Positions 1-7,289 of a DNA stretch of 37,722 bases are shown here, piece by piece. The DNA is taken from assembly GCA_017405305.1 (NCBI GenBank), contig JAFRAT010000010.1, forward strand, positions 1 to 37,722. Direction: 5' to 3'. Origin of the DNA: Aeriscardovia sp. (GTDB taxonomy: Bacteria; Actinomycetota; Actinomycetes; Actinomycetales; Bifidobacteriaceae). Position numbers and translations under genes: made by a program. Position 1 is the stretch's first letter; the number at the start of each line of letters is the position of its first letter. The notes below the pieces were generated by a model. The model was not told the DNA's origin and ran no database searches. It saw only the letters and a list, made by a program, of their open reading frames with translations.

Positions 1-2
1 TC

Positions 3-1055
3 GCCGCAACGACGGATACCGCCGCCAGCGTCGGCGTCGCCGAGACATGCGTGCTGACGCCAACGTGCGAGCTGACGCAGATCCTGGTGCTGGCCCGCTC
101 CCGCGAAGACGCGCTCGGGCGCGTCGGCCGTATGATCGTGGGCGTGAAGCAGGGCGCCGCGGTCCTCGCACGCGACGTGGTCGATCCGCGGCGCGTGCTG
201 ATGGCCTTGGGAGACGCCTTCGATCCGGCGATTCTGGAGACCCTGGGCGGCTCGCCTGTCTATATGCACTGCGGCCCGTTCGCCAACGTGTCCCTCGGCA
301 TCCCCAGCCTGTCGTCCATCGAGGCGGCCCGCGCGCTGCATGACGTCGTCATCGTCGAAGCCGGCTACGGAGCCGACGCCGGCGCGGAGAAGTACCTGGA
401 CGTGGCCGTCCGCCGCCATGGCGCGCCGACGCCGTCCGCGGCGGTGGTCGTCGCCCGCGCTACGACCTGGCTCGGCGACAGGAATCTGCGCTGGCGTTTC
501 CCGTTCAATATCGGGCGTCTGGAGAAGGACGGCATTCCATGCGTGCCACTGGTCAATCTCTGGGACGGGGAAGACGGGCGCGTGCCCACGCTGCGTGCCG
601 CGTCCCGGGAGCTGGGCCTGCGCGAACCGATTGTCGGCAATCTGTTCCGCGACGGCAATGAACCCCTCGTTCCGCAGCTCGACGGTCTGCTGGATCTGCT
701 GAACCGGGACGGAGAGCCGTCCGCGCTGCCGGCGCGGGACGGAATGCCGTTGCTGGACCGGTTGGCTTTGCTCATCGCTGATTCCTACGGCGTGCCGACG
801 GAGCGGATCGTAGAGCGTGAATCGTTCCGTCCGTCGCTGGAACGGGCGCGTGCGCTGGCGGCCGACGCCGGCATCGACTGGGACGGCCTGGCCATCAACG
901 CCATCAAGTCGCCGGCCACCATCACCGACGACGACCGCCTGCCGCAGGACCAGCGCACCGTGACGCTGAAGAAAGCGACGCTGCACGCGGGCGCGGGCCT
1001 GCTGTGCGTCAACCTGACGACCTCGCTGACCACATCCATGCCGAAAATCGTGTGA
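3..1055 (+). CDS. fhs: Formate-tetrahydrofolate ligase, C-terminal part (5' end outside window)
   Basis: Joins formate to tetrahydrofolate using ATP, giving 10-formyl-THF for one-carbon metabolism in the cytoplasm. The open frame runs in from the left edge (first full codon at position 3), so the start and the N-terminal P-loop are not in the window; the first possible in-window start (GTG at 51) is internal. About 350 residues are visible. They contain the family block HCGPFANVSLG followed by VIVEAGYGADAGAEKYLDV, corresponding to the usual GGPFANIAHG and E-G-F-GADLGAEKF segments, and end in LHAGAGLLCVNLTTSLTTSM, the counterpart of the family's SAGAGF...TMPGLPK end. The sequence is rather divergent from the enterobacterial or clostridial type. 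The TGA stop is followed by about 100 bp and then a tRNA promoter. Identity is secure; activity cannot be judged without the N-terminal half. Confidence 0.9.
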   Translation, partial: AATTDTAASVGVAETCVLTPTCELTQILVLARSREDALGRVGRMIVGVKQGAAVLARDVVDPRRVLMALGDAFDPAILETLGGSPVYMHCGPFANVSLGIPSLSSIEAARALHDVVIVEAGYGADAGAEKYLDVAVRRHGAPTPSAAVVVARATTWLGDRNLRWRFPFNIGRLEKDGIPCVPLVNLWDGEDGRVPTLRAASRELGLREPIVGNLFRDGNEPLVPQLDGLLDLLNRDGEPSALPARDGMPLLDRLALLIADSYGVPTERIVERESFRPSLERARALAADAGIDWDGLAINAIKSPATITDDDRLPQDQRTVTLKKATLHAGAGLLCVNLTTSLTTSMPKIV

Positions 1056-1152
1056 CGGAGCACGGCCGGGCATGGCTTGGTGCCGGCCTGCGCTGCGCGG
1101 ACGGTGGATTCCGCGCCGCTCCTGGCGCGACACGCCGAACGACAAGCATCGT

Positions 1153-1180
1153 TTGCGTTTTTCGCTGCGGCGCTTATACT
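1153..1180 (+). promoter_or_regulatory. Promoter of tRNA-Lys
   Basis: A TTGCGT box (1153-1158) and a TATACT box (1175-1180) are 16 bp apart, placing transcription start about 16 bases before the tRNA. The same TTGCGT/16-bp arrangement recurs before the small cistron at 6904. Confidence 0.6.
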
Positions 1181-1202
1181 TGCCTACTAGCTTCGCAGCG
1201 AA

Positions 1203-1276
1203 GCCCTTGTAGCTCAGTTGGCTAGAGCAGCGGACTCTTAATCCGCGTGTCCAGGGTTCGAGTCCCTGCGGGGGCA
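1203..1276 (+). tRNA. tRNA-Lys (anticodon CTT)
   Basis: A 74-nt cloverleaf can be drawn by hand. The acceptor stem GCCCTTG pairs with CGGGGGC (two G-U pairs) and the discriminator is A. The D arm starts at TAGCTCAGTTGG. The anticodon stem GCGGA/TCCGC holds loop CTCTTAA with anticodon CTT, decoding AAG. The T arm is CAGGG-TTCGAGT-CCCTG. CCA is not encoded; the next bases are CGG, as expected in actinobacteria. A terminator follows at once, so the gene is a single transcription unit. Confidence 0.95.
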
Positions 1277-1279
1277 CGG

Positions 1280-1311
1280 AAAAAGGCGGGATCCTCGGAT
1301 TCCGCCTTTTT
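1280..1311 (+). terminator. Rho-independent terminator after tRNA-Lys
   Basis: AAAAAGGCGG (1280-1289) pairs with CCGCCTTTTT (1302-1311), with a further GATCC/GGATT pairing possible inside. The T run ends the stem. It starts 4 bases after the tRNA. Confidence 0.85.
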
Positions 1312-1516
1312 GTTGCCTCAAGTCAGACTGCCTGCCCATCGCGCCGTTGCCGCGACCATGCGCCGAGCCAGCAGGCCGGCGCGCGTCTTCGGTCGAATCG
1401 CGGACATAATCCGCAGAGAACACCAGTGCGGCGATCCAGCCGCTGTCCGTGATCTGGTCTCTCTGGCTCGAACCTTGTCTGGCCTGATTCCCCGTGCGGC
1501 CGGACCGTGCGCGCGG

Positions 1517-2137
1517 TCAGTTCTCGCGCTTTCCACTGTCCGCCGCGGCCGCTGCCGCGGCGGACACGTCCGCTTTGTAGAAGTCGATGTAGGAGCGGGA
1601 TGCCGTTGGACCGCGCTGGCCCTGGTAGCGCGAGCCGTTTTCGGCGCGGCCGTAGGGGCGCGCGGCGGGGCTGGAAAGCTGGAAAAAGCAGATCTGCCCG
1701 ATCTTCATACCTGGCCATAGCTTGACCGGCAGCGTGCTGACGTTCGACAGTTCCAGTGTGATGTGGCCCGTGAAGCCCGGGTCGATGAAACCGGCCGTCG
1801 AATGCGTCAGAATGCCCAAACGGCCCAGGGAGCTTTTGCCTTCCAGCCGCGCCGCGTAGCGCCCGCCGATGCGCACGTATTCCCAGGTGGAGCCGAGCAC
1901 GAACTCGCCAGGGCGCAGCACAAGCGGTTCCCCGTCGTTGACTTCGAATTTCTGGGTAAGACGGTCCTGGCGTTCGGCCGGGTCCACGTAAGTGTAGCGG
2001 TGGTTGTTGAAGCTGAGGAAGTACTTGTCGAGCCGGACGTCGATGGAGGCCGGCTGGATCATCTCCGGCGTGAACGGGTCAAGGCCGATGTCGCCGGAAT
2101 CGACGGCTGCGCGGATGTCACGGTCTGACAGAAGCAT
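1517..2137 (-). CDS. dcd: dCTP deaminase, probably the dUMP-forming bifunctional type
   Basis: Deaminates dCTP, and in the actinobacterial type also hydrolyses the product to dUMP, feeding thymidylate synthesis. The 206-residue protein starts [22 protein letters not shown], like the Mycobacterium tuberculosis enzyme. It carries the trimer and active-site blocks [20 protein letters not shown] and [15 protein letters not shown], and ends with [13 protein letters not shown] [14 protein letters not shown]. The TAGFIDPGF version is that of the bifunctional DCD-DUT proteins rather than of E. coli Dcd. The ATG at 2137 is chosen because homologues start there and AGAAGGA lies 5 bases upstream in the mRNA; the open frame continues further upstream to 2248. 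The last 20 residues (Ala-rich, [19 protein letters not shown]) are an extra tail. Bifunctionality is inferred from similarity. Confidence 0.93.
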   Translation of the reverse strand: MLLSDRDIRAAVDSGDIGLDPFTPEMIQPASIDVRLDKYFLSFNNHRYTYVDPAERQDRLTQKFEVNDGEPLVLRPGEFVLGSTWEYVRIGGRYAARLEGKSSLGRLGILTHSTAGFIDPGFTGHITLELSNVSTLPVKLWPGMKIGQICFFQLSSPAARPYGRAENGSRYQGQRGPTASRSYIDFYKADVSAAAAAAADSGKREN

Positions 2138-2286
2138 GGTTGTCCTTCTTCGTTCGGGACGGCCGTCCGGGACGGCCGTGATGCGGGAATCTGTTAAAGG
2201 CGAACGCCGATGAACGCGCCAGCGGAAGCGTCCCGGCCCGGTCTCCATCGTACCGGTGGCAGCGCCGGGACGCCACGTCGAGCCAA

Positions 2287-3738
2287 TCAGATCGATTCGG
2301 ACTCCATGTACGCGCCGGCGCCCAGCGCCTGCCGCTCGTCGATGCGTTTGCGAAAGGCGAGCGTTAAAGCGAGGGCCGCCACCGCCGCCAGGAACATGAG
2401 CCAGAACATGTCGGAGACCTGGGAAGCGGCTTTCGAGACGCCGGGGAACGCGCGCCGACCGAATGACGGGTCACCCAGCAGCGCACTGTACACGGCGATG
2501 CCGATAGCCGGGGACACGTTGATCATAAGGTCGCAGATGGCCACGCTGCGCCCGCGCTCGGGGGCCGGCAAGGCAGCAGCCGCGGCGTCGTACATCGGGC
2601 TGTAGATGACGGTTACGCCCGCGTTGTAGACGCAGCAGAGCACGAGCATGAGCCAAAACCCACGGCTCGTCAGCAGCGCCGACAGGCCGAAACCGACCGT
2701 CATAAGCGTCACCGACAGGAAGATAGTGTTGTAGCGGCCGATCTTGTTGACGATTGGCCCGGAAAGCAGGCCCATGACGAGCTGGACGAGGTAGACGGCC
2801 GCCAGACACAGCGAGACGGTCATAAGGGACAGGCGGTACACCTGCCCGCCCATGACCTGGTAGATCGGCACGCAGGCGTACTGGAAGAAATAGGCGACGA
2901 AGAGAATGGCGATAATGCCGAGAAAGGACAGGTTGCCCAAAAGCTTGCGGGTGAGGAACGGATGACTGCCGTAGGCCACGTAGAAGCCGAAGACAACGGC
3001 AAGGACGGCCGCGGCCACCAGCCACCAGAAGCTCGGGAAGGAGAAGTAGACGACGACGAGGGCGGCAATGAGGCCGAACACCGTGATGCCGAAGGCGTCG
3101 ACCTTTTCGCCGGTGCCGGAAACGTCGGGGATGTGCCTCAGCAGCAGCGGCAGCACCACGACAGCCAGAGCCGGGGAGAGGAGGAGGAACTTCCACGGGA
3201 TCATCTCGATGAACCCGCCGGCCACGACGCCGATCATGCAAGCGAAGAAGTAGACGGCATTGTTGACGCCCAGGTACACGACCTTCTCCGAAGGCGCCAA
3301 GTACTTGACAGCCATGACGACGAACACGGAGCTGGTTACCTGCGCGCCGGCGGACTGGACCATGCGCACAACAAGCACGACCCAGAAATTGCCCGAGAAA
3401 AAGAAGCCGACCACGCTGGCGACGATGAGCGCACCGACGCCCCACTGGATCATGCGCCGCGGCGAGATGAAATCGCAGAGCGTGTCGTAGACCATGCAGG
3501 CCACGGCCAGGACGATGCCGGGGAGAGTAGCGAGCAGGGACGCGCTCGCGGACATGCGCAGATCGGTTCCGATGTTTTGGAACACGAGGTTGAACGCCTG
3601 GTTGAGCACGTTGCCTAGCACGACGACGAAGAGGAGAGCCGGCAGGGACTTCTTGACCAGGCGCCGCTGTTTTTCGAACTCGGGAGACTCGTTCCCTGCG
3701 GTTGCAGTTTTTTTATGTCGGTTGGCTGCGGACGACAT
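2287..3738 (-). CDS. MFS transporter, DHA2/TetL-like 14-helix drug exporter family
   Basis: A 483-residue integral membrane protein with about 14 hydrophobic segments beginning near residue 32 after a charged cytoplasmic N-terminus. It resembles the proton-driven 14-TM exporters (TetK/TetL, QacA group). A degenerate motif [13 protein letters not shown], lies between helices 2 and 3, and the antiporter motif C region is [20 protein letters not shown], matching the TetL GPAIGG...WSYLLLIP segment. Start: ATG 3738 is preceded by GAAAGG at good spacing; the frame stays open upstream to 3831 without a better site. The gene is followed at some distance by dcd on the same strand and has no linked regulator. 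Substrate is unknown; drug or metabolite efflux is a family-level inference. Confidence 0.8.
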   Translation of the reverse strand: MSSAANRHKKTATAGNESPEFEKQRRLVKKSLPALLFVVVLGNVLNQAFNLVFQNIGTDLRMSASASLLATLPGIVLAVACMVYDTLCDFISPRRMIQWGVGALIVASVVGFFFSGNFWVVLVVRMVQSAGAQVTSSVFVVMAVKYLAPSEKVVYLGVNNAVYFFACMIGVVAGGFIEMIPWKFLLLSPALAVVVLPLLLRHIPDVSGTGEKVDAFGITVFGLIAALVVVYFSFPSFWWLVAAAVLAVVFGFYVAYGSHPFLTRKLLGNLSFLGIIAILFVAYFFQYACVPIYQVMGGQVYRLSLMTVSLCLAAVYLVQLVMGLLSGPIVNKIGRYNTIFLSVTLMTVGFGLSALLTSRGFWLMLVLCCVYNAGVTVIYSPMYDAAAAALPAPERGRSVAICDLMINVSPAIGIAVYSALLGDPSFGRRAFPGVSKAASQVSDMFWLMFLAAVAALALTLAFRKRIDERQALGAGAYMESESI

Positions 3739-3882
3739 CGAATACCTTTCGTTTCGTTTTCGGACGCTTTCCATCCAGGAGGGGGAAAGGGTTTTAGGGA
3801 GCACCATAGGACGTCGCCGGCCGTGGCGCAAATCGCGGCGGTTCGGCGCGCGGGCTGGCTGACGAGCGGCCGTTCCGCGCGG

Positions 3883-4473
3883 TTAATCCATCGGAGTTGC
3901 TGAATCGGACGCGCTGGAACTTTTGTCCGAACGAGCGTTCCGCGCGCCGATCCTGCCGGACCCGTTGGGTCCGTTCTGCATGTCGTTCGCGTTCTTGTTG
4001 CCGCTGGTGGCCGTCTTGGCCAGGAAACTGGACGTCTGCCCGGCTGCTTGCTTGAGGGAAGTGGCTCCCTGGCCGGGCAGCTGCGCGCCGGCGACGAAGA
4101 TAGCGACGTAGCACACAAGGCAGGCCAGGCCCAGCGCGGCGCGGGAAGAACGGTCCCGCGCGCTGTCGCCGGCTCTTTTGGCGTGGATGGCTTCGGCGAC
4201 GAGCGTGACCGACGCGGCGGCCGCTCCGGTCACGGCGAGGACGTCGCCCGCTGGCGCGGCCGGGCGGATGGCAGCGCAGACGATAGCGGCGAAGGCGACG
4301 GCGAGCAATACGCGTGCTGCCCAGCCGAGAGGCGCACGCCAGGACCGGTTACTCCTTAGACGCGTGACGGAGTTCTGTTCGCCGGTTTTCCGCATGCCGA
4401 TTGTCGACAGCGTGGAACCGCCCGGCGTGGCGGCCGACGGGACGTTGTCACGCGTCGCGGCCTTCTGTAGCAT
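3883..4473 (-). CDS. Small membrane protein of unknown function
   Basis: A 196-residue protein I do not recognise. A basic N-terminal stretch of about 50 residues precedes three hydrophobic segments: WAARVLLAVAFAAIVCAAI (about 51-69), VLAVTGAAAASVTLVAEAI (about 79-97) and AALGLACLVCYVAIFVAGA (about 112-130). The remaining roughly 65 residues are polar and rich in S, N, G and D, and probably outside the cell or unstructured. ATG 4473 has a strong AAGGGAG site 5 bases upstream in the mRNA, which supports real translation. It lies between the MFS gene and the MFS pseudogene on the same strand, with 144 bp to the former, so co-transcription is uncertain. Confidence 0.65.
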   Translation of the reverse strand: MLQKAATRDNVPSAATPGGSTLSTIGMRKTGEQNSVTRLRSNRSWRAPLGWAARVLLAVAFAAIVCAAIRPAAPAGDVLAVTGAAAASVTLVAEAIHAKRAGDSARDRSSRAALGLACLVCYVAIFVAGAQLPGQGATSLKQAAGQTSSFLAKTATSGNKNANDMQNGPNGSGRIGARNARSDKSSSASDSATPMD

Positions 4474-4588
4474 AGCTTCTCCCTTGATAGCGGTGTCCCT
4501 CCATTATCGCAGACCCGCGAGTCCGCCCCCGTCCGGAGCGCGTGTCGGACGGCTTCGTTACCCGCACGCGCCCATGCCAGGGCCGCTG

Positions 4589-6074
4589 TCATAAATCGGC
4601 GGATTCGACGCCGGACTCTTCCTCGGCGATTTTGGCCCGCGCCTCCTGCGCCGACGTCTCCTTCTTCAGCAGCGGCGTGCGCATCGGGTCGAAGAGGTTG
4701 AGACGATAGTGGCGAGGAACAGCGCGACGACGAGCAGGAAAATGAAGTGGAACGCGGTCAGCAGAGTGCTATTGATAGCGGACTTCTGCGCCGCGCCGGC
4801 GTTCAGTCCCGAATCGGTGGAGATGGCCTTGTTGATGGTCGTCTGCGTGATCAGCCGCTGGCCCGCGAGGCTCCGGCCCACGGACAGGTTGAAAACGAGT
4901 CCGAACACGCCGGTGAGAACGGCCTGGCCGACCGTGCGCCCCAAAGTCATCATGGACGTGGCCGCGCCGACCTGCTCCTGCGGGACAACGGCCTGCGCGA
5001 CCACCATTGTCAAGGAGACGATGATACCGAAGCCGGCTCCGGTGGCGCCCGCCACCACGTGGAACATGACGATCGGGTAGCTCGTGCCGGAGAAGAGCAG
5101 CGTGGCGTAGACGAGGGTCTGCACCGCGATGATCGGGATTGCCAGATGCTTGGAGCTGAAACGGCGCATGAGCATCGACACGAAGAAGCTGACACCCACC
5201 CACAGCAGCGAGCTCAGCGTGATGCACAGGCCTGAGAGCGACGCCGATAGACGGTAGATGGCCTGCAGCTACATGGGGAAGTAGACCTCGAACGCCATCT
5301 GCGCGCCGCCCAGGATACTGGCCGTCAGGATCTTGACGGTGAACGTGCGGTCGTGGAAAACGCCATCGGGATGGCGGCCCGCGCGCCTTCACCACCGTGT
5401 TGGTGAACGTGCGGTCGTGGAAAACGCCATCGGGATGAGGAGATGCTTCGTCCGCTTCTCCACGGCCGGGAACACGATGACGGAGACGACGAAAACCGCG
5501 AAGAGCAGGATGGTCGCCCAGGCCGGCATGCCCCGGTCGGACGCACTGCAAGGCGGTCAGCAGGCTGACGCAGATGAGGGCGACGAAAAAGACGCCCCAA
5601 TAGTCGGTCGTCCGATGCTCGCCGGCGCGGCGGACCTCGTGGTAGCTGGACACGAGGATAACGAAGCAGGCGACGCCACAGGCGAGGTTGTTGAAGGCCA
5701 TGACCTTCGGGCGCCGCTCCAGCGAGGTGACGGCCGGCGATGATGGTGAAAGTGACAGTCATGATGGCGCCGCCCCCCAGTCCCATCAGGCAGCGGAAGA
5801 TGATGAGTCCGGGCATGCTGACGGACAAGCCGCTCATCAGCGAGCCGACAGCGGAGAGCGACAGGGCGATGAGGCCGGCGCCGATGGCAGGCAGGGCCGT
5901 GGTGACGATGGTCGTCTCAACCGACGTCATGAAGGTGTCGATGAAAACCGCCGCCAGGAGCAGGCCGACGCGCGTGCGGCGAACGGACGAAGGAGTTCTC
6001 TCTATGGTAGATGGACCGAATCGCCCAGTGTGCAGGACCGCGTGGAACGGCCAGAAGGAATGCCGCTGGAGCAA
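4589..6074 (-). pseudogene. Decayed DHA2-family (EmrB/QacA-like) MFS exporter
   Basis: Fragments of one 14-TM MFS exporter are spread over three reading frames. N-terminal: RVGLLLAAVFIDTFMTSVET (typical helix 1) running into SAVGSLMSGLSVSMPGLIIF and GLGGGAIMTVTFTIIAG; helix 2 and motif A (about 40 residues) are missing, apparently deleted in frame. The frame then shifts to VTSLERRPKVMAFNNLACGV and DYWGVFFVALICVSLL, again to MPAWATILLFAVFVVSVIVF, and once more at a 36-bp direct repeat (5338-5437). In the next fragment FEVYFPM-stop-LQAIYRL has TAG (5269-5271) where homologues have Trp. The last fragment (from about 5199) is frameshifted near 4700, after which the expected tail FDPMRTPLLKKE lies in another frame, ending at the stop at 4589. 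The 5' limit is approximate. At least five independent lesions make sequencing error an unlikely explanation. Confidence 0.88.
5338..5437. repeat. 36-bp direct repeat inside the MFS pseudogene
   Basis: Positions 5338-5373 and 5402-5437 are identical over 36 bases, separated by 28 bases. The 64-base offset is not a multiple of three, so the event itself shifts the frame. It lies in the segment coding for IPMAF-FHDRTFT of the former exporter. Confidence 0.9.
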
Positions 6075-6129
6075 CCGTTCGACATCGGATCGGTACTCGG
6101 TTCAGCCGGCCTCGGGCGCTGGAGACAGG

Positions 6130-6753
6130 TCAGAGACAGAACGGCTCTCCGCCGACGAGACACCACAGCGCGCCGGAGATCGCCGCCACGACGAACGCGC
6201 CCAGCGTGATCGTCTCCGAGGCATGCTTGACGTGGTACAGCTTGAGGAAGTGCCCATGCGCCTTGACCTTGGTGTTCGGCCCTGTGTAACGGTACGAGCT
6301 GATGGGCCAAAACCAGCAGATGCCGCCGTCGCTGAGCGAATCAACGAAATCATGATCGAGCATGCCCAGCGCAAACCAGACGACGAGGACCCGGAGATAC
6401 GGCACATGCTCGAGGCACAGGGCGAAAACGAACAGGGACGCAGGAATCCAGACAGCGTGCGTCCACGTGCGGTGAGCCATGAACCGGTGCAGGCTGACAT
6501 GCGTCAGACGCGTGATGAGGCTGTGCGGCTGGTCGATGTCAGGGAACAGGCAGCCGACGGTGTAGGCGAACAGGCCCAGCAGGAAGGTCACCCAGTCACG
6601 GCAGAGCAGCCCGTAACTGTTGGCCTCCAGCCAGGAGAAGAAACCATGCGATCCGGGGTGCCCGGCGCTCGCGTGGACGTCTGCCCAGGTGAGCAGTGGC
6701 GCCAGTGCCACGAAGGTCGATTCCCCGGCAATGACATGGTTGCGTCCCATCAT
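6130..6753 (-). CDS. Membrane-bound metal-dependent hydrolase (YdjM/DUF457-like)
   Basis: A 207-residue protein with several hydrophobic segments, resembling the YdjM family of inner-membrane, putatively metal-dependent hydrolases. The conserved acidic and His positions are visible: GCLFPDIDQPHSLITRL (D-x-D followed by a His/Ser), HRTWTHAVW (HR-x3-H) and GMLDHDFVDSLSDGGI. These are the likely metal ligands of the family. Start: ATG ATG at 6753; AAGGAG ends 11 bases before the first ATG and further from the second, so the first is chosen. It follows a MFS pseudogene on the same strand, with no obvious operon partner. The family's biochemical role is poorly defined, so no substrate is suggested. 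Confidence 0.75.
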   Translation of the reverse strand: MMGRNHVIAGESTFVALAPLLTWADVHASAGHPGSHGFFSWLEANSYGLLCRDWVTFLLGLFAYTVGCLFPDIDQPHSLITRLTHVSLHRFMAHRTWTHAVWIPASLFVFALCLEHVPYLRVLVVWFALGMLDHDFVDSLSDGGICWFWPISSYRYTGPNTKVKAHGHFLKLYHVKHASETITLGAFVVAAISGALWCLVGGEPFCL

Positions 6754-6844
6754 GGGCGTTCAGGCTCCTTAAAGCACGGTGTGGCGCGCGACGCTGCGGA
6801 GCGCGCCGGCGGAAACGGACGGGAAAACTAGGCATGTCGCAAGT

Positions 6845-6872
6845 TTGCGTTTCTTGGAAAACAGTGTAACAT
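6845..6872 (+). promoter_or_regulatory. Promoter of the 29-codon cistron
   Basis: TTGCGT (6845-6850) and TAACAT (6867-6872), 16 bp apart, the same geometry as the tRNA-Lys promoter. Expected transcription start is near 6879, giving a leader of about 25 nt. Confidence 0.5.
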
Positions 6873-6903
6873 TAGTCGCTTCGCAACGAGAAAGGGGGCA
6901 ATC

Positions 6904-6993
6904 ATGAAAAAGATTGCGCGCGTCCTCCGGGCTTGGTTCGAAACGCTAGCCGAATCAGACGAGCGGGTTTTCGGTCGCGAGTGGATGGTTTGA
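6904..6993 (+). CDS. 29-residue small protein, unknown function
   Basis: This ORF encodes 29 residues beginning MKKIARVLRAWFETLAESDE and ending in VFGREWMV, with a TGA stop at 6991-6993. It is preceded by AAAGGGGG 5 bases before the ATG, one of the strongest ribosome binding sites in the window, by a promoter-like pair at 6845-6872, and is followed 57 bases later by a strong terminator. The N-terminal 18 residues can be drawn as a basic amphipathic helix (K2, K3, R6, R9 against I4, V7, L8, W11, F12); the C-terminal part is acidic then basic. There is no signal peptide or metal motif. I do not recognise the family. The whole unit is self-contained, between divergent neighbours (hydrolase on minus, envelope gene on plus). 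An alternative is that the transcript is a regulatory RNA and the ORF is incidental. Confidence 0.6.
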   Translation: MKKIARVLRAWFETLAESDERVFGREWMV

Positions 6994-7050
6994 GAGTCGC
7001 TGGCCGCTGAGACGGCAGAGAGAAAAACTGGATGACGAAAACCGGCATAC

Positions 7051-7083
7051 AAGGGACTTGGCGTGAGGCGCCGGTCCCTTTTT
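7051..7083 (+). terminator. Rho-independent terminator of the small cistron
   Basis: AAGGGAC (7051-7057) pairs with GTCCCTT (7074-7080); inside it GGCG (7060-7063) pairs with CGCC (7069-7072). A run of five T begins at 7079. Confidence 0.85.
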
Positions 7084-7229
7084 GTTATGCGGAAACGTGC
7101 TTGTCGCACAAAAACATGGCATGGGTTCGCCAGGCGGATCGGGCGGGTCAGACGCGGACCGGGAAAAGGAACCGCTCCGTTCGCCCGCGCTGAGCATGCC
7201 GACGGCAGCCGACAGTAGAAGGCACCGGC

Positions 7230-7235
7230 TAAAAT
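7230..7235 (+). promoter_or_regulatory. Possible -10 box of the envelope gene
   Basis: TAAAAT lies 55 bases before the ATG at 7290. No good -35 box is visible, so this is tentative. Confidence 0.3.
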
Positions 7236-7289
7236 CAAGCACGAAATCGTCGCGAAAGCTGTTTTCGACGGCTGGAGGGGGTCTTGCAG

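Noticed and set aside
51..53. GTG as start of the fhs gene
   Set aside because: The frame is open to the window edge and upstream residues continue the family alignment (SVGVAETCVLTP), so it is internal.
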